A stretch of 21,267 bases of DNA from an uncultured Porphyromonadaceae bacterium (lineage in GTDB: Bacteria; Bacteroidota; Bacteroidia; Bacteroidales; Muribaculaceae). Of the stretch, positions 6,674-14,368 are shown piece by piece. The DNA is taken from NCBI GenBank assembly GCA_902495075.1, contig CABUVO010000048.1, positions 1 to 21,267 of the forward strand. The letters are read 5' to 3'. A program made the translations under genes and the position numbers. Within the stretch, counting starts at the first letter, position 1. Every line of letters begins with the position of its first letter. The notes under the pieces are model-generated. The model searched no databases and had not been told where the DNA came from. It was given only the letters and a program-made list of their open reading frames with translations.

Positions 6674-9600
6674 ATGAATTTCATAAACAAGATTATAGAT
6701 TTTTCACTGCGCAACAGACTCATGATTCTGTTGGCGGCATTGCTGGTGATCGTGGGGGGTGTTTATTCCACTCAGAAGATGGATGTGGATGTCTTTCCCG
6801 ATCTTACGGCTCCTACAGTGGTTATCATGACAGATGCCAAGGGAATGGCTTCGGAGGAGGTGGAGCGTCTGGTGACGTTCCCGATAGAGACTGCTGTAAA
6901 TGGAGCTACCGATGTGCGGCGTGTTCGTTCGGCATCTCTTCAGGGTAATTCTTTTGTATGGGTTGAGTTCGACTGGGGTACTGACATATTCAAGGCGCGA
7001 CAGATAGTCTCGGAGAAAATGGTGGCTCTCGGCGAATCGCTCCCGGAGGGAATCACTCCCACGCTTGCTCCGCAATCGAGCGTGATGGGTGAGATTCTTT
7101 TCATCGGTCTGCAAGCTGACACAACATCCATGATGGAGCTTCGCACGCTTGCCGATTGGGTGATCAAACCTGCTATTCTTGCCACCGGCGGTGTGTCGCA
7201 GGTAACCAATATCGGCGGGGAACTTAAGCAATATCAAATACTGGCTGATCCGCAGAAAATGGATTTCTATGGCGTGACCATGGCAGAACTTGAGGAGGTG
7301 GGAAAATCATTCAGCGTAAACTCCGTCGGCGGAGTGGTGCGTGACTATGGGAATGAATATGCTCTCCGTGGTATGGGAAGAACCACCGATCTCGACGAGC
7401 TTGGCAATACCCTTGTGAAAACACGTAACGGAAAACCGGTTGTGCTTTCAGATGTGGCGGAAGTGAAAACCGGGGCTGCCGTCAGAATGGGTAATGCATC
7501 GCAGAACGGAAAGCCGGCTGTGATTCTCTCCGTTTCCAAGCAACCGAATATCAATACTCTTGAAGTCACGGAACACATCGAAGAGAATCTTGAGGCAATA
7601 AAGAAATCGCTTCCAGCAGACGTTAAGATGGATACCCGGATTTTCAGACAGGCTGATTTCATTGAGGCATCGGTCAACAACGTTGGGCGTTCGCTTATCG
7701 AAGGGGCGATATTCGCGGTGCTGATCCTGTTTGTGTTTTTAGCAAGTGTGAGAACCACCCTTATCTCGATCATAGCTATCCCTATCTCCTTACTTGGCAG
7801 TTGCATAATCCTGCATCTTATGGGTATGAACATCAACACCATGACTCTCGGAGGAATGTGTATCGCCATCGGTTCCTTAGTGGATGATGCCATTATTGAT
7901 GTAGAGAATGTGTATAAAAGGCTGCGGATGAATCATATGCTTCCTAAGGAGGAGCGGTTGCCGGTGGTAAAGGTTGTTTACGAAGCATCCAAGGAGATTC
8001 GCTCTTCCATCCTCAACGCTACATTCATAATCATGGTGGCGTTCATTCCGCTGTTTTTCCTCTCGGGCATGGAGGGGAGGATGCTCAAGCCTTTAGGTAT
8101 CGCCTATATTGTGGCGTTGTTTATGTCGCTGATTGTGGCAATGACCGTGACGCCGCTTCTGTGCCGGATGATGCTTTCAGGCGACAAGTATCTTTCGAAA
8201 AATGTAAAGGAAAGCTGGGTTTCGCGTAAACTGTCGGAAGCATATTTCAAATCTTTGCAATGGACTCTCGGACATGCGAAAACAGTGGCTATCGCCACTG
8301 TCACAGTGTTTGCAATCACCATCGGGCTTTTCATGACTATGGGCAGCAGTTTTCTTCCTGACTTTAATGAGGGCTCGGCAACAATATCCGCTGTGGCGAA
8401 ACCGGGAGTGTCGCTTGAGGTGAATGATGAATTGGGAAGGATGATGGAGGAGGCACTTCTTGAAGTGCCGGAGGTGACGGCTACGGCGCGTCGCACCGGG
8501 CGCGGTGAACTTGACGAGCATTCGCAGGCAACAAACGGTGCGGAGATAGATGTGAGGTTTGATCTCAAGGATCGTAGCCGTGATGAGGTTTTCGATGATA
8601 TGCGTGCGCGTCTTGCCAAAATTCCCGGAATCGCCGCCACCATCGGTCAGCCGTTGGGTCATCGTATAGACCATATGCTCAGCGGTACGCGTGCAAGCAT
8701 AGCCATCAAGATATTCGGCACGGATCTGAGCCGGATGTATATGATAGGCAACAGCATAAAGGGATATATCGATGAGATTCCCGGAGCTGTGGATGTGAGC
8801 GTCGAGCAACAAGTCGAGACCCCACAGCTCCAGATCCGCGCAAACAGGAACGCGCTGGCTAAATACGGTATAACGATGGATGAATTTCATAAATTCGTGA
8901 GTCGTGCCTTTGCCGGAGAAAAGATTGGAGACATGTATGAGGGGCAGCGGAAGTTTGACATAGTGCTGCGCCTTGACAAGAATTATACAGAAGATATTGA
9001 AGGAGTAAAAAAAGCACTTATAGATACCGGCAATGGCAGAAAGGTGCCGCTTGAGGAAGTTGCCGATATTGTCTCGACGGGTGGACCGAATTCGATATCG
9101 AGAGAGAATGTGCAGCGTAAGCTTGTGGTGTCAGCCAATGTGTCGGGTCGCGATGTGGTCAGCGTGGTTGAGGATATCCACAAGGCTGTTGACGAGAATG
9201 TTAAATTGCCGGAAGGTTATCGCATAGAATATGGCGGACAGTTTGAGAGTGCCAAGAATGCATCGCGCACGCTTTTCTTTACTACCGTGCTCGCTCTGAT
9301 GGTGATTTTTCTGCTGCTCTATAGCGAATTCAAGAATGTATCGCTCGCAGCTATTGTGCTTCTCAATCTCCCCTTTGCTCTTGTGGGAGGTGTCTTGGCT
9401 GTTTATTTTACGTCGGGAGTGGTTAGCATTCCGGTGATCATAGGTTTTATTACGCTTTTCGGTATCGCGACGCGTAATGGAATCTTGCTGATATCAAAAT
9501 ATCAGCGATTGATGAAGGAGGGTAAGACAATTCACGAGACTGTGCTTCATGGCTCGATTGACCGTCTGAATCCTATACTTATGACGGCACTGACCTCGGC

Positions 9601-9790
9601 TCTTGCTCTGATCCCGCTCGTTTTCAATGGCGACAAGTCGGGAAATGAGATACAGAGTCCGATGGCGGTGGTGGTGCTTGGGGGCTTGTTAACCTCTACG
9701 CTGCTCAATATATATATGATGCCGATAGTTTATAAATGGTTTGTTGAAAGAAAGGAAAAGAAAAATGGGACGAAATATGGGGCTGAATAG
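6674..9790 (+). CDS. Heavy-metal-type RND efflux pump (CusA/CzcA family)
   Basis: This is a proton-driven inner-membrane transporter that would expel metal ions or similar toxicants through the tripartite complex. The 1038-aa length and layout are normal: TM1 near residues 14-32, a periplasmic porter loop, TM2-TM6 from about 340, a second large loop and a final TM block around 870-1030. The TM4 relay reads IGSLVDDAIIDVENV with Asp404, Asp405 and Glu411. The first aspartate of classic divalent-metal CzcA (in an IDFG context) is Ala here, as in the CusA branch, yet the Met of the CusA PGMS segment is Val (KPGVS). Substrate specificity is therefore open. The segment GQPLGHRIDHMLSGTRASIAIKIFG is typical of Bacteroidetes HME-RND pumps. 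The 3' end lies in a 10-bp tandem repeat that runs into the channel gene. Confidence 0.93.
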   Translation: MNFINKIIDFSLRNRLMILLAALLVIVGGVYSTQKMDVDVFPDLTAPTVVIMTDAKGMASEEVERLVTFPIETAVNGATDVRRVRSASLQGNSFVWVEFDWGTDIFKARQIVSEKMVALGESLPEGITPTLAPQSSVMGEILFIGLQADTTSMMELRTLADWVIKPAILATGGVSQVTNIGGELKQYQILADPQKMDFYGVTMAELEEVGKSFSVNSVGGVVRDYGNEYALRGMGRTTDLDELGNTLVKTRNGKPVVLSDVAEVKTGAAVRMGNASQNGKPAVILSVSKQPNINTLEVTEHIEENLEAIKKSLPADVKMDTRIFRQADFIEASVNNVGRSLIEGAIFAVLILFVFLASVRTTLISIIAIPISLLGSCIILHLMGMNINTMTLGGMCIAIGSLVDDAIIDVENVYKRLRMNHMLPKEERLPVVKVVYEASKEIRSSILNATFIIMVAFIPLFFLSGMEGRMLKPLGIAYIVALFMSLIVAMTVTPLLCRMMLSGDKYLSKNVKESWVSRKLSEAYFKSLQWTLGHAKTVAIATVTVFAITIGLFMTMGSSFLPDFNEGSATISAVAKPGVSLEVNDELGRMMEEALLEVPEVTATARRTGRGELDEHSQATNGAEIDVRFDLKDRSRDEVFDDMRARLAKIPGIAATIGQPLGHRIDHMLSGTRASIAIKIFGTDLSRMYMIGNSIKGYIDEIPGAVDVSVEQQVETPQLQIRANRNALAKYGITMDEFHKFVSRAFAGEKIGDMYEGQRKFDIVLRLDKNYTEDIEGVKKALIDTGNGRKVPLEEVADIVSTGGPNSISRENVQRKLVVSANVSGRDVVSVVEDIHKAVDENVKLPEGYRIEYGGQFESAKNASRTLFFTTVLALMVIFLLLYSEFKNVSLAAIVLLNLPFALVGGVLAVYFTSGVVSIPVIIGFITLFGIATRNGILLISKYQRLMKEGKTIHETVLHGSIDRLNPILMTALTSALALIPLVFNGDKSGNEIQSPMAVVVLGGLLTSTLLNIYMMPIVYKWFVERKEKKNGTKYGAE

Positions 9791-11015
9791 GGCTAAATGG
9801 GGCGACATGGGGCTGAATAGGGCGAGATGGGGAATTATGGGGATAGGGATGATTGTGTGTGGGCTGGTGCATGCGCAGTCCGCAGAAGAGGTGCAGATCA
9901 GTCAGTTTGCGAGGGTGCTTGGTGAGATTGAGCGCAACAGCACTACGCTGGCGGCTTATACCCGCGCCAATGAGGCTCAGAAGATCGGTAACCGCACTGG
10001 GCTGGCGCCGGAGAATCCTGAGATTGAACTCGGCTATCTGCCGGGTATACACGGCGGAGCAAGAAAGGATATCGGCATAAGCCAGAGTTTCGATTTCCCT
10101 ACACTTTATTCTAAGAAAGGTAAGCTTGCGGATGCGCAGAATGTAGCTGCCGACTGGCAGTTGCGCACTCAAAGAATGGATCTTCTGCTCACTGCTGAGC
10201 AATATTGTATAGAACTGGTTTACAACAATGCTTTGGCTGCGCTCTATTCGCGCCAGCTTGCAAATGCAAAAGAGATAGCCAAGGCTTATGAAAGGAAACT
10301 GGAACTGGGAGATGCAACGCAGATTGAGTGTAATAAGGCTGCGTTGAACCTTACAAATATTGAGAACGACCTCCAGAGTGTGAACTTGGAGAGGCGACAG
10401 TTACTTTCTCAGCTGACGTTGCTTAATGGGGGAAACCCTGTGGAAATAAATGATACAGCTTACGTGACTGTAGCCGGTCTTCCATCTGATTTCGACCAAT
10501 GGGTGGCTGAGGCGGAAGCCGCAAATCCTGCATTCGCTCATATGCGCCAGGAAGTGGAAGTTGCTAAAAGAGGTGTCGGCGTCTCAAAAGCCATGGGTTT
10601 GCCTAAGCTGTCTGTTGGATATGCGGGTGAATTCACTCCTGATGAGGGATGGCAAGGCGTAAAGATTGGTGTCAGCATACCTTTGTGGGAAAACAGACAT
10701 CGGGTGAAGCATGCACGCGCTGAGGTTGCCGCAGCTGAGCAAAGCATGGATGATGCGCGTATGAGATATTACAGCCGGTTGCGTTATCTTTTCGAACAGA
10801 CAAAGGAGTTGAAAGAAAATATTAAGCGCTATGAATCCGTTTTTTCTAAAAACAGCAATGACATTCTATTGTTTAAGGCGCTAAACGGAGGTGAGCTTTC
10901 CTTGCTCGACTATCTTCTGGAATTGGAATATTATTTCAATTCCTACGAGAAATTGATGCAGACGCAGCGCGATCTGCGCCTTGCAATAGCAGAGCTTTAC
11001 GCTTATAAATTATAA
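9765..11015 (+). CDS. Outer-membrane efflux channel (TolC/CusC family)
   Basis: This is the outer-membrane exit duct of the RND system. The mature part has two outer-membrane efflux repeats with long helices and ends in a typical LLDYLLELEYYFNSYEKLMQTQRDLRLAIAELYAYKL stretch spanning about the last 37 residues. A signal peptide ends near GLVHAQ, with cleavage before SAEE. The start is uncertain. The ATG at 9765 follows an AAAGGAAAAG stretch and overlaps the pump gene by 26 bp; in-frame ATGs also exist at 9777, 9807 and 9837, and a TTG at 9741. The n-region is odd because it is encoded by a 10-bp tandem repeat, giving MGLNRAKWGD then MGLNRARWGI. The frame gives 416 aa from 9765. It ends 10 nt before the dipeptidase gene. 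Confidence 0.9.
   Translation: MGRNMGLNRAKWGDMGLNRARWGIMGIGMIVCGLVHAQSAEEVQISQFARVLGEIERNSTTLAAYTRANEAQKIGNRTGLAPENPEIELGYLPGIHGGARKDIGISQSFDFPTLYSKKGKLADAQNVAADWQLRTQRMDLLLTAEQYCIELVYNNALAALYSRQLANAKEIAKAYERKLELGDATQIECNKAALNLTNIENDLQSVNLERRQLLSQLTLLNGGNPVEINDTAYVTVAGLPSDFDQWVAEAEAANPAFAHMRQEVEVAKRGVGVSKAMGLPKLSVGYAGEFTPDEGWQGVKIGVSIPLWENRHRVKHARAEVAAAEQSMDDARMRYYSRLRYLFEQTKELKENIKRYESVFSKNSNDILLFKALNGGELSLLDYLLELEYYFNSYEKLMQTQRDLRLAIAELYAYKL
9771..9850. repeat. 10-bp tandem repeat across the pump-channel junction
   Basis: Seven to eight in-phase 10-mers can be read from 9771 (for example GGCTGAATAG, GGCTAAATGG, GGCGACATGG, GGCTGAATAG, GGCGAGATGG). They cover the stop codon of the pump (9788-9790) and the signal-peptide n-region of the channel. 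Three units make 30 bp, seen as a repeated 10-aa segment in the protein. A gain or loss of one 10-bp unit would shift the frame of upstream start codons. Confidence 0.75.
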
Positions 11016-11025
11016 TGGCATAATT

Positions 11026-12627
11026 ATGAGGATCGGAAATTTAATCTTGTCGGGTGTTTTGGCAATCTTCGCTTTCAGTGCTGCTGCACAGACTGAAAAA
11101 GAGGCATGCACGAGTATAATGGTGGGTAAGAAGGCATCGGCTGACGGTTCGGTGATGACGAGTCATACCTGCGATTCGTGGTATCGCACATGGATGCAGT
11201 CTGTGGCACCTAAGGATTATCCAAAAGACACGGTGATGAGCGTGTATGGAGGCAGAATGCACACGGAATATCCCGCAAGTATGGACGGCATGAAGGAACG
11301 TGGCAAGATTCCGCAGGCTCGCCATACCTACCGATTCCTTGACACGGCCTATCCATGCCTTAATGAAAGGCAGCTTGCAATAGGGGAGACTACATATTCC
11401 GGGCGTGACACCCTTTGCAATCCTGAAGGTATGTTCATGATAGAAGAACTGCAGAGGATAGCGCTCGAACGATGCTCTACTGCAAGGGAAGCCATAAAAC
11501 TGATGGGTGAACTCATAAAGAAATATGGTTATGGCGATTCCGGCGAATGTCTCACTATTGCCGATCCGAAAGAGGTGTGGATCTTCGAAGTGCAGGGTGA
11601 GGGACCGAAGAAGAAAGGGGGCGTCTGGGCTGCAGTACGCATACCTGACGATCATATTGCCGTGTCTGCCAATGTGAGTCGTATCGGGAGGATAGATTTC
11701 AATGATCCGGATAATTATATGGCATCCGACAATGTGAAGGATGTTGCCAAAAAGCTTGGATTATGGGATGGTAAAGAGGAATTCTCTTTCTGGAAAGCTT
11801 ACAGCGGAGGGAATTATTTTAATGAACCTAAAAACTATAGCGTTCGTGAGCTATACATCATGCAGCAGCTTGCTCCTAATGCAGGGCTCACGAATGATAT
11901 GACTGAGCTTCCTCTTAGTGTGAAGCCTGAAAAACCGGTTTCTGTAGAGGATGTGGCGCGCCACCTTGGTTCCTATTATGAAGGTACGGATCTGAATCTC
12001 AGCGGAAGGTTGAAGGTTAAAAATAAAAGTAAAAAAGAGAGTGACGGGGCTGAGGTGCCTGATTCTGTGGTGAGTGATTTTGCCAACCCCTGGATGCGAC
12101 CGGATGAGATTGCCGTATATGAGGCGATGGGTGACAGCACAATGCATAACATACGCACTGTGAGCGTTTCATGGTGTGCCTATTCTACGATCATACAATG
12201 TCGCGACTGGTTGCCCGATGCTGTAGGAGGTGTTGCATGGATATGTCTTGACAATCCCGGTCAGTCACCCCGTTTTCCGGTGTTTGCAGGTGTTACGGAT
12301 GTGCCTGATATGTTGAAAATATGCGGACAGCATAGACCGAGAAAGGATGCTGCATTGCAGCATTATAGGGAAACAAACCGGATGGCGACTGTCAGATGGG
12401 GAGAAGCTCGGAAAACTATGGAACCGGCACGCGATTATTTCTTGAAGAAAGGGATGCGGGAGATGCCGATGGTTGAAAAACTTTATTCAGACCTTATTGC
12501 CGAAGGGAAGAATGAAGAGGCGGCTGCGTTGCTTACCGACTATACCCGTGATTTCTTCGGAGCCACCATCCTGAAATGGGATGAGCTCAACAACCGCTAT
12601 TGGAAAGACAACTGGAAGGGTTTCTAA
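11026..12627 (+). CDS. C69-family dipeptidase (Ntn hydrolase, PepD-like)
   Basis: This is a secreted or periplasmic dipeptidase of peptidase family C69. The 533-aa protein begins with a signal peptide (MRIGNLILSGVLAIFAFSAAAQ). A short propeptide, TEKEA, then precedes Cys28, the expected N-terminal nucleophile in the family sequence CTSIMVGKKASADGS; such enzymes mature by removing the residues ahead of the Cys. Later family features include MSSHTCD-like MTSHTCDSWY, TYSGRDTLCNPEG and VWIFEVQGEGPKKKGG. The length is typical of Bacteroidetes members. It starts 10 nt after the channel gene on the same strand and may share the efflux transcript, although no functional link is known. It ends 2 bp from the convergent HEPN gene. 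Confidence 0.92.
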   Translation: MRIGNLILSGVLAIFAFSAAAQTEKEACTSIMVGKKASADGSVMTSHTCDSWYRTWMQSVAPKDYPKDTVMSVYGGRMHTEYPASMDGMKERGKIPQARHTYRFLDTAYPCLNERQLAIGETTYSGRDTLCNPEGMFMIEELQRIALERCSTAREAIKLMGELIKKYGYGDSGECLTIADPKEVWIFEVQGEGPKKKGGVWAAVRIPDDHIAVSANVSRIGRIDFNDPDNYMASDNVKDVAKKLGLWDGKEEFSFWKAYSGGNYFNEPKNYSVRELYIMQQLAPNAGLTNDMTELPLSVKPEKPVSVEDVARHLGSYYEGTDLNLSGRLKVKNKSKKESDGAEVPDSVVSDFANPWMRPDEIAVYEAMGDSTMHNIRTVSVSWCAYSTIIQCRDWLPDAVGGVAWICLDNPGQSPRFPVFAGVTDVPDMLKICGQHRPRKDAALQHYRETNRMATVRWGEARKTMEPARDYFLKKGMREMPMVEKLYSDLIAEGKNEEAAALLTDYTRDFFGATILKWDELNNRYWKDNWKGF

Positions 12628-12629
12628 AT

Positions 12630-12980
12630 CTAATTCTCAAGTTCTTTAAGATACTTCTCAAGAATTGGAATCATGTCAGGAATGTCATTTTGAATCACAT
12701 CCCACAGAGCATCGTGGCTTATGGTAAAATAACCATGAACTAATAAATGGCGCATGCCGATAATCTCTTTCCATGGAAGCTCTGTGTGAGTATCCCGGAA
12801 TTCATGTGTAAGTTTATAGGCGGCTTCACCAATAATCTCCGTCATTTTGGTCAATCCATAAAATAGGATTCTATCATTTTGGATATCGCTGAAGGAATGT
12901 TGAGTCTTAGCTACGCTTAAATTTTGCGCCATTTCAAGCATGTGCTCAATGCGTCCGCGATCTTTAATAGGTTCTCTCAT
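12630..12980 (-). CDS. HEPN-domain RNase toxin (HepT-like, DUF86)
   Basis: This is the 116-aa HEPN member of a MntA/HepT-type toxin-antitoxin pair. HEPN toxins of this kind dimerise and cut RNA. The active motif RX4HXY is intact: Arg77, His82 and Tyr84 in MRHLLVHGY. In studied HepT proteins the partner nucleotidyltransferase adds AMP to this Tyr and silences the toxin. The N-terminal sequence MREPIKDRGRIEHMLEMAQ is typical of DUF86. Its start lies within the 3' end of the nucleotidyltransferase gene (17-bp overlap), which implies coupled translation. The stop codon lies 2 bp from the dipeptidase stop, with no room for a terminator between them. Confidence 0.92.
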   Translation of the reverse strand: MREPIKDRGRIEHMLEMAQNLSVAKTQHSFSDIQNDRILFYGLTKMTEIIGEAAYKLTHEFRDTHTELPWKEIIGMRHLLVHGYFTISHDALWDVIQNDIPDMIPILEKYLKELEN

Positions 12981-13275
12981 AAATCAAGATTTTATCGTTT
13001 TCGACACTTTTGCGGGCAAAATCTTTAAGTCCCCGGTTATCTACCAAGTCAACTCTTCTACCAACCAATTCTGAAAGGTCCATTAACATACCGCCCATTT
13101 TAAAAAGTGAGACAGACCCATTGGAATTATCATAATCCACCAATATGTCGATGTCGCTGTCAGAAGTTTCTTCTCCCCGAGAACAAGACCCAAAGAGCCA
13201 CGCGCGAAGCACAGGCTTATCATGAAAATATCTCCTTATAACGGGGAGGAGATCAGATATTTTCTTACTGAGCAT
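12964..13275 (-). CDS. Minimal nucleotidyltransferase antitoxin (MntA-like)
   Basis: This 103-aa protein is a MNT-family nucleotidyltransferase, the likely antitoxin of the downstream HEPN toxin. The GSX10DXD motif is exact: Gly29-Ser30, ten residues, then Asp41-Ile-Asp43; a third carboxylate is Asp76 in RRVDLVD. In characterised MntA/HepT systems the antitoxin AMPylates the HEPN toxin. Gene order (antitoxin first) and the 17-bp overlap fit that. The minus-strand -7 box at 13321-13328 lies about 46 bp before its start. The pair follows a second, unrelated toxin-like unit. Confidence 0.93.
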   Translation of the reverse strand: MLSKKISDLLPVIRRYFHDKPVLRAWLFGSCSRGEETSDSDIDILVDYDNSNGSVSLFKMGGMLMDLSELVGRRVDLVDNRGLKDFARKSVENDKILIYERTY

Positions 13276-13320
13276 AAATTATCAATTTTAAATTGCTTCA
13301 AATGTAAAAAATCTACAATG

Positions 13321-13328
13321 CAAAGATA
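13321..13328 (-). promoter_or_regulatory. Putative -7 box of the mntA-hepT operon
   Basis: The minus strand reads TATCTTTG at 13328-13321, an exact TAnnTTTG box. I do not see a clear -33 box. A start near 13314 would give a leader of about 40 nt. The pair can therefore be transcribed independently of the upstream zeta unit. Confidence 0.45.
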
Positions 13329-13344
13329 TGAATTTATCTGGGAA

Positions 13345-13524
13345 TTAACTATCTTTTTTTTTAGAAAGTAACTCAGCCGCCGAAACAACTATGGGATGTC
13401 CATTTGCGTCAGCTATAACCACATCTTGACCGAGCGCAGCTTTACGTATGAGAAGATTCTCATAACTTTCTTTTAAACCTTTTCTGATTTTAGCTCTCAG
13501 GGCTATTTTTTCTTGCTCAGACAT
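13345..13524 (-). CDS. 59-aa small protein, possible partner of the zeta-like kinase
   Basis: This short gene reads MSEQEKIALRAKIRKGLKES and ends ELLSKKKDS (59 aa). Its ATG (13524-13522) lies inside the 3' end of the zeta-like gene, a 22-bp overlap in another frame, so the two are very likely co-translated. The N-terminal half looks like a basic amphipathic helix; the second half (QDVVIADANGHPIVVSAAELL) looks like a small beta hairpin and helix. I recognise no family for certain. Its size, overlap and place beside a toxin-like kinase suggest an antitoxin or accessory partner, which is inference only. If so, toxin-first order is unusual, since epsilon/zeta systems normally place the antitoxin first. 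Confidence 0.7.
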   Translation of the reverse strand: MSEQEKIALRAKIRKGLKESYENLLIRKAALGQDVVIADANGHPIVVSAAELLSKKKDS

Positions 13525-14075
13525 GATTCCTTAATTTTATTGAATATTTCTATATTTATTATTTCGTCTTCGTTGGCTAATTCAAATGGCGAGTTTATAT
13601 TTTCATAAAAACTCCAACTGTCAACTATTGAGGCGAAAATATTAAAAAAGTTCTGTAACCCTAACCAATAACGTCTATGAATAGTTTCGGTTGGAATGTT
13701 ATGCCCCCCTTCACTGACTCGTTTTGCGACACGCATTACCGCCATCTCCGGAGATGGAAGCCAAAAGAACAGAAGCATTACATTATAACCGTATTCATGT
13801 GCCCGACTAACCAAAGATGCGTAACTGCGGGTGGCAAGAGTCGTTTCGATTGCGAAGGTTTTGTGTTGGGATAGGAGGAGGTTGATTCTTTGTAGCATTA
13901 GTTTGCCCGCTTCTATGGCAACAGACTCCGGATTAAAGGGTGAAAGCCCTTTTGCAATTTCATCGGCATTGACAAACTCCCGACATTGTAACAAATCAGG
14001 CAGTACTGAATATGACGCCGTGGTTTTACCAGCACCATTGCAACCTGCGATAATATATAATGTGGGTTTTGTCAT
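13503..14075 (-). CDS. Zeta toxin-like P-loop kinase
   Basis: This 190-aa P-loop protein belongs to the zeta toxin/AAA_33-like group. Well-studied zeta toxins phosphorylate UDP-N-acetylglucosamine and block cell-wall synthesis; that activity is not shown for this chromosomal branch. Walker A is GCNGAGKTT (residues 11-19). NADEIAKGL (around 36-44) resembles the substrate-side Asp motif. FAIETTLATRSY and the basic lid segment RVAKRVSEGGHNIPTETIHRRY are also characteristic. I start it at 14075 (MTKPTLYII); the longer open frame runs through the tRNA and terminator and cannot be real. It begins only 14 nt after the tRNA terminator stem, which leaves little room for its own promoter. The 59-aa gene overlaps its end. 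Confidence 0.88.
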   Translation of the reverse strand: MTKPTLYIIAGCNGAGKTTASYSVLPDLLQCREFVNADEIAKGLSPFNPESVAIEAGKLMLQRINLLLSQHKTFAIETTLATRSYASLVSRAHEYGYNVMLLFFWLPSPEMAVMRVAKRVSEGGHNIPTETIHRRYWLGLQNFFNIFASIVDSWSFYENINSPFELANEDEIINIEIFNKIKESCLSKKK

Positions 14076-14089
14076 ATTATCTAATGGCA

Positions 14090-14125
14090 AAAAATCCCGC
14101 AGGCAATTCTGCTTGCGGGATTTTT
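14090..14125 (-). terminator. Intrinsic terminator of tRNA-Ser
   Basis: Arms 14090-14104 and 14111-14125 form a 15-bp stem (one G-U pair) around a 6-nt loop, with a GC-rich core (TCCCGC) flanked by A/T runs on both sides. On the minus strand it ends in a T-run just after tRNA-Ser. Its near symmetry would also let it act on the plus strand. Confidence 0.85.
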
Positions 14126-14128
14126 GTT

Positions 14129-14219
14129 TGGCGGAGTGAGCGAGATTCGAACTCGCGATACGCTTTTGGCGTATACACGCTTTCCAGGCGTGCCTCTTCA
14201 GCCACTCGAGCATCACTCC
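14129..14219 (-). tRNA. tRNA-Ser(GGA)
   Basis: This is a full 91-nt class II tRNA on the minus strand. The acceptor arms GGAGTGA (14219-14213) and TCACTCC (14139-14133) pair perfectly, followed by discriminator G and an encoded CCA (14131-14129). The anticodon arm is CACGC, CTGGAAA, GCGTG, with anticodon GGA reading UCC/UCU serine codons. A long variable arm (ACGC...GCGT) and a T arm GCGAG-TTCGAAT-CTCGC are present. An intrinsic terminator lies 4 nt downstream. Confidence 0.97.
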
Positions 14220-14332
14220 AAGATTGCTGTTATCGCTCCAATCGCTGCGCATAAAATGCGTCAGTTTCGGATTTCACAGCGCGAAGTTAATGCTTTTCTC
14301 TGAATTGACATAATTTTTTGCCGATTTTTTAT

Positions 14333-14340
14333 TACTTTTG
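14333..14340 (+). promoter_or_regulatory. Putative -7 box of the lipoprotein-led operon
   Basis: TACTTTTG fits TAnnTTTG. A TTGACA at 14305-14310 lies 22 nt upstream but is slightly off the usual -33 box. A direct 11-bp repeat (TTTATAAGTAC at 14348-14358, TTTATAAGTAA at 14359-14369) lies between the predicted transcription start and the ATG. Confidence 0.45.
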
Positions 14341-14368
14341 CAGTAAATTTATAAGTACTTTATAAGTA

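Noticed and set aside
8104..8890. Long minus-strand open frames inside the RND pump gene
   Set aside because: They are antisense shadows of a clearly conserved transporter gene, with no recognisable domains.
9705..10202. 165-aa minus-strand open frame opposite the channel gene
   Set aside because: It is a shadow of the channel gene and the 10-bp repeat, giving low-complexity Pro/His sequence.
12600..14219. Attachment-site duplication of the tRNA-Ser 3' end
   Set aside because: I looked for a second copy of the tRNA 3' end near the dipeptidase end and saw none, nor any integrase gene.
14076..14252. N-terminal extension of the zeta-like open frame
   Set aside because: The frame runs through the tRNA-Ser gene and its terminator; the family N-terminus begins at MTKPTLYII (14075).
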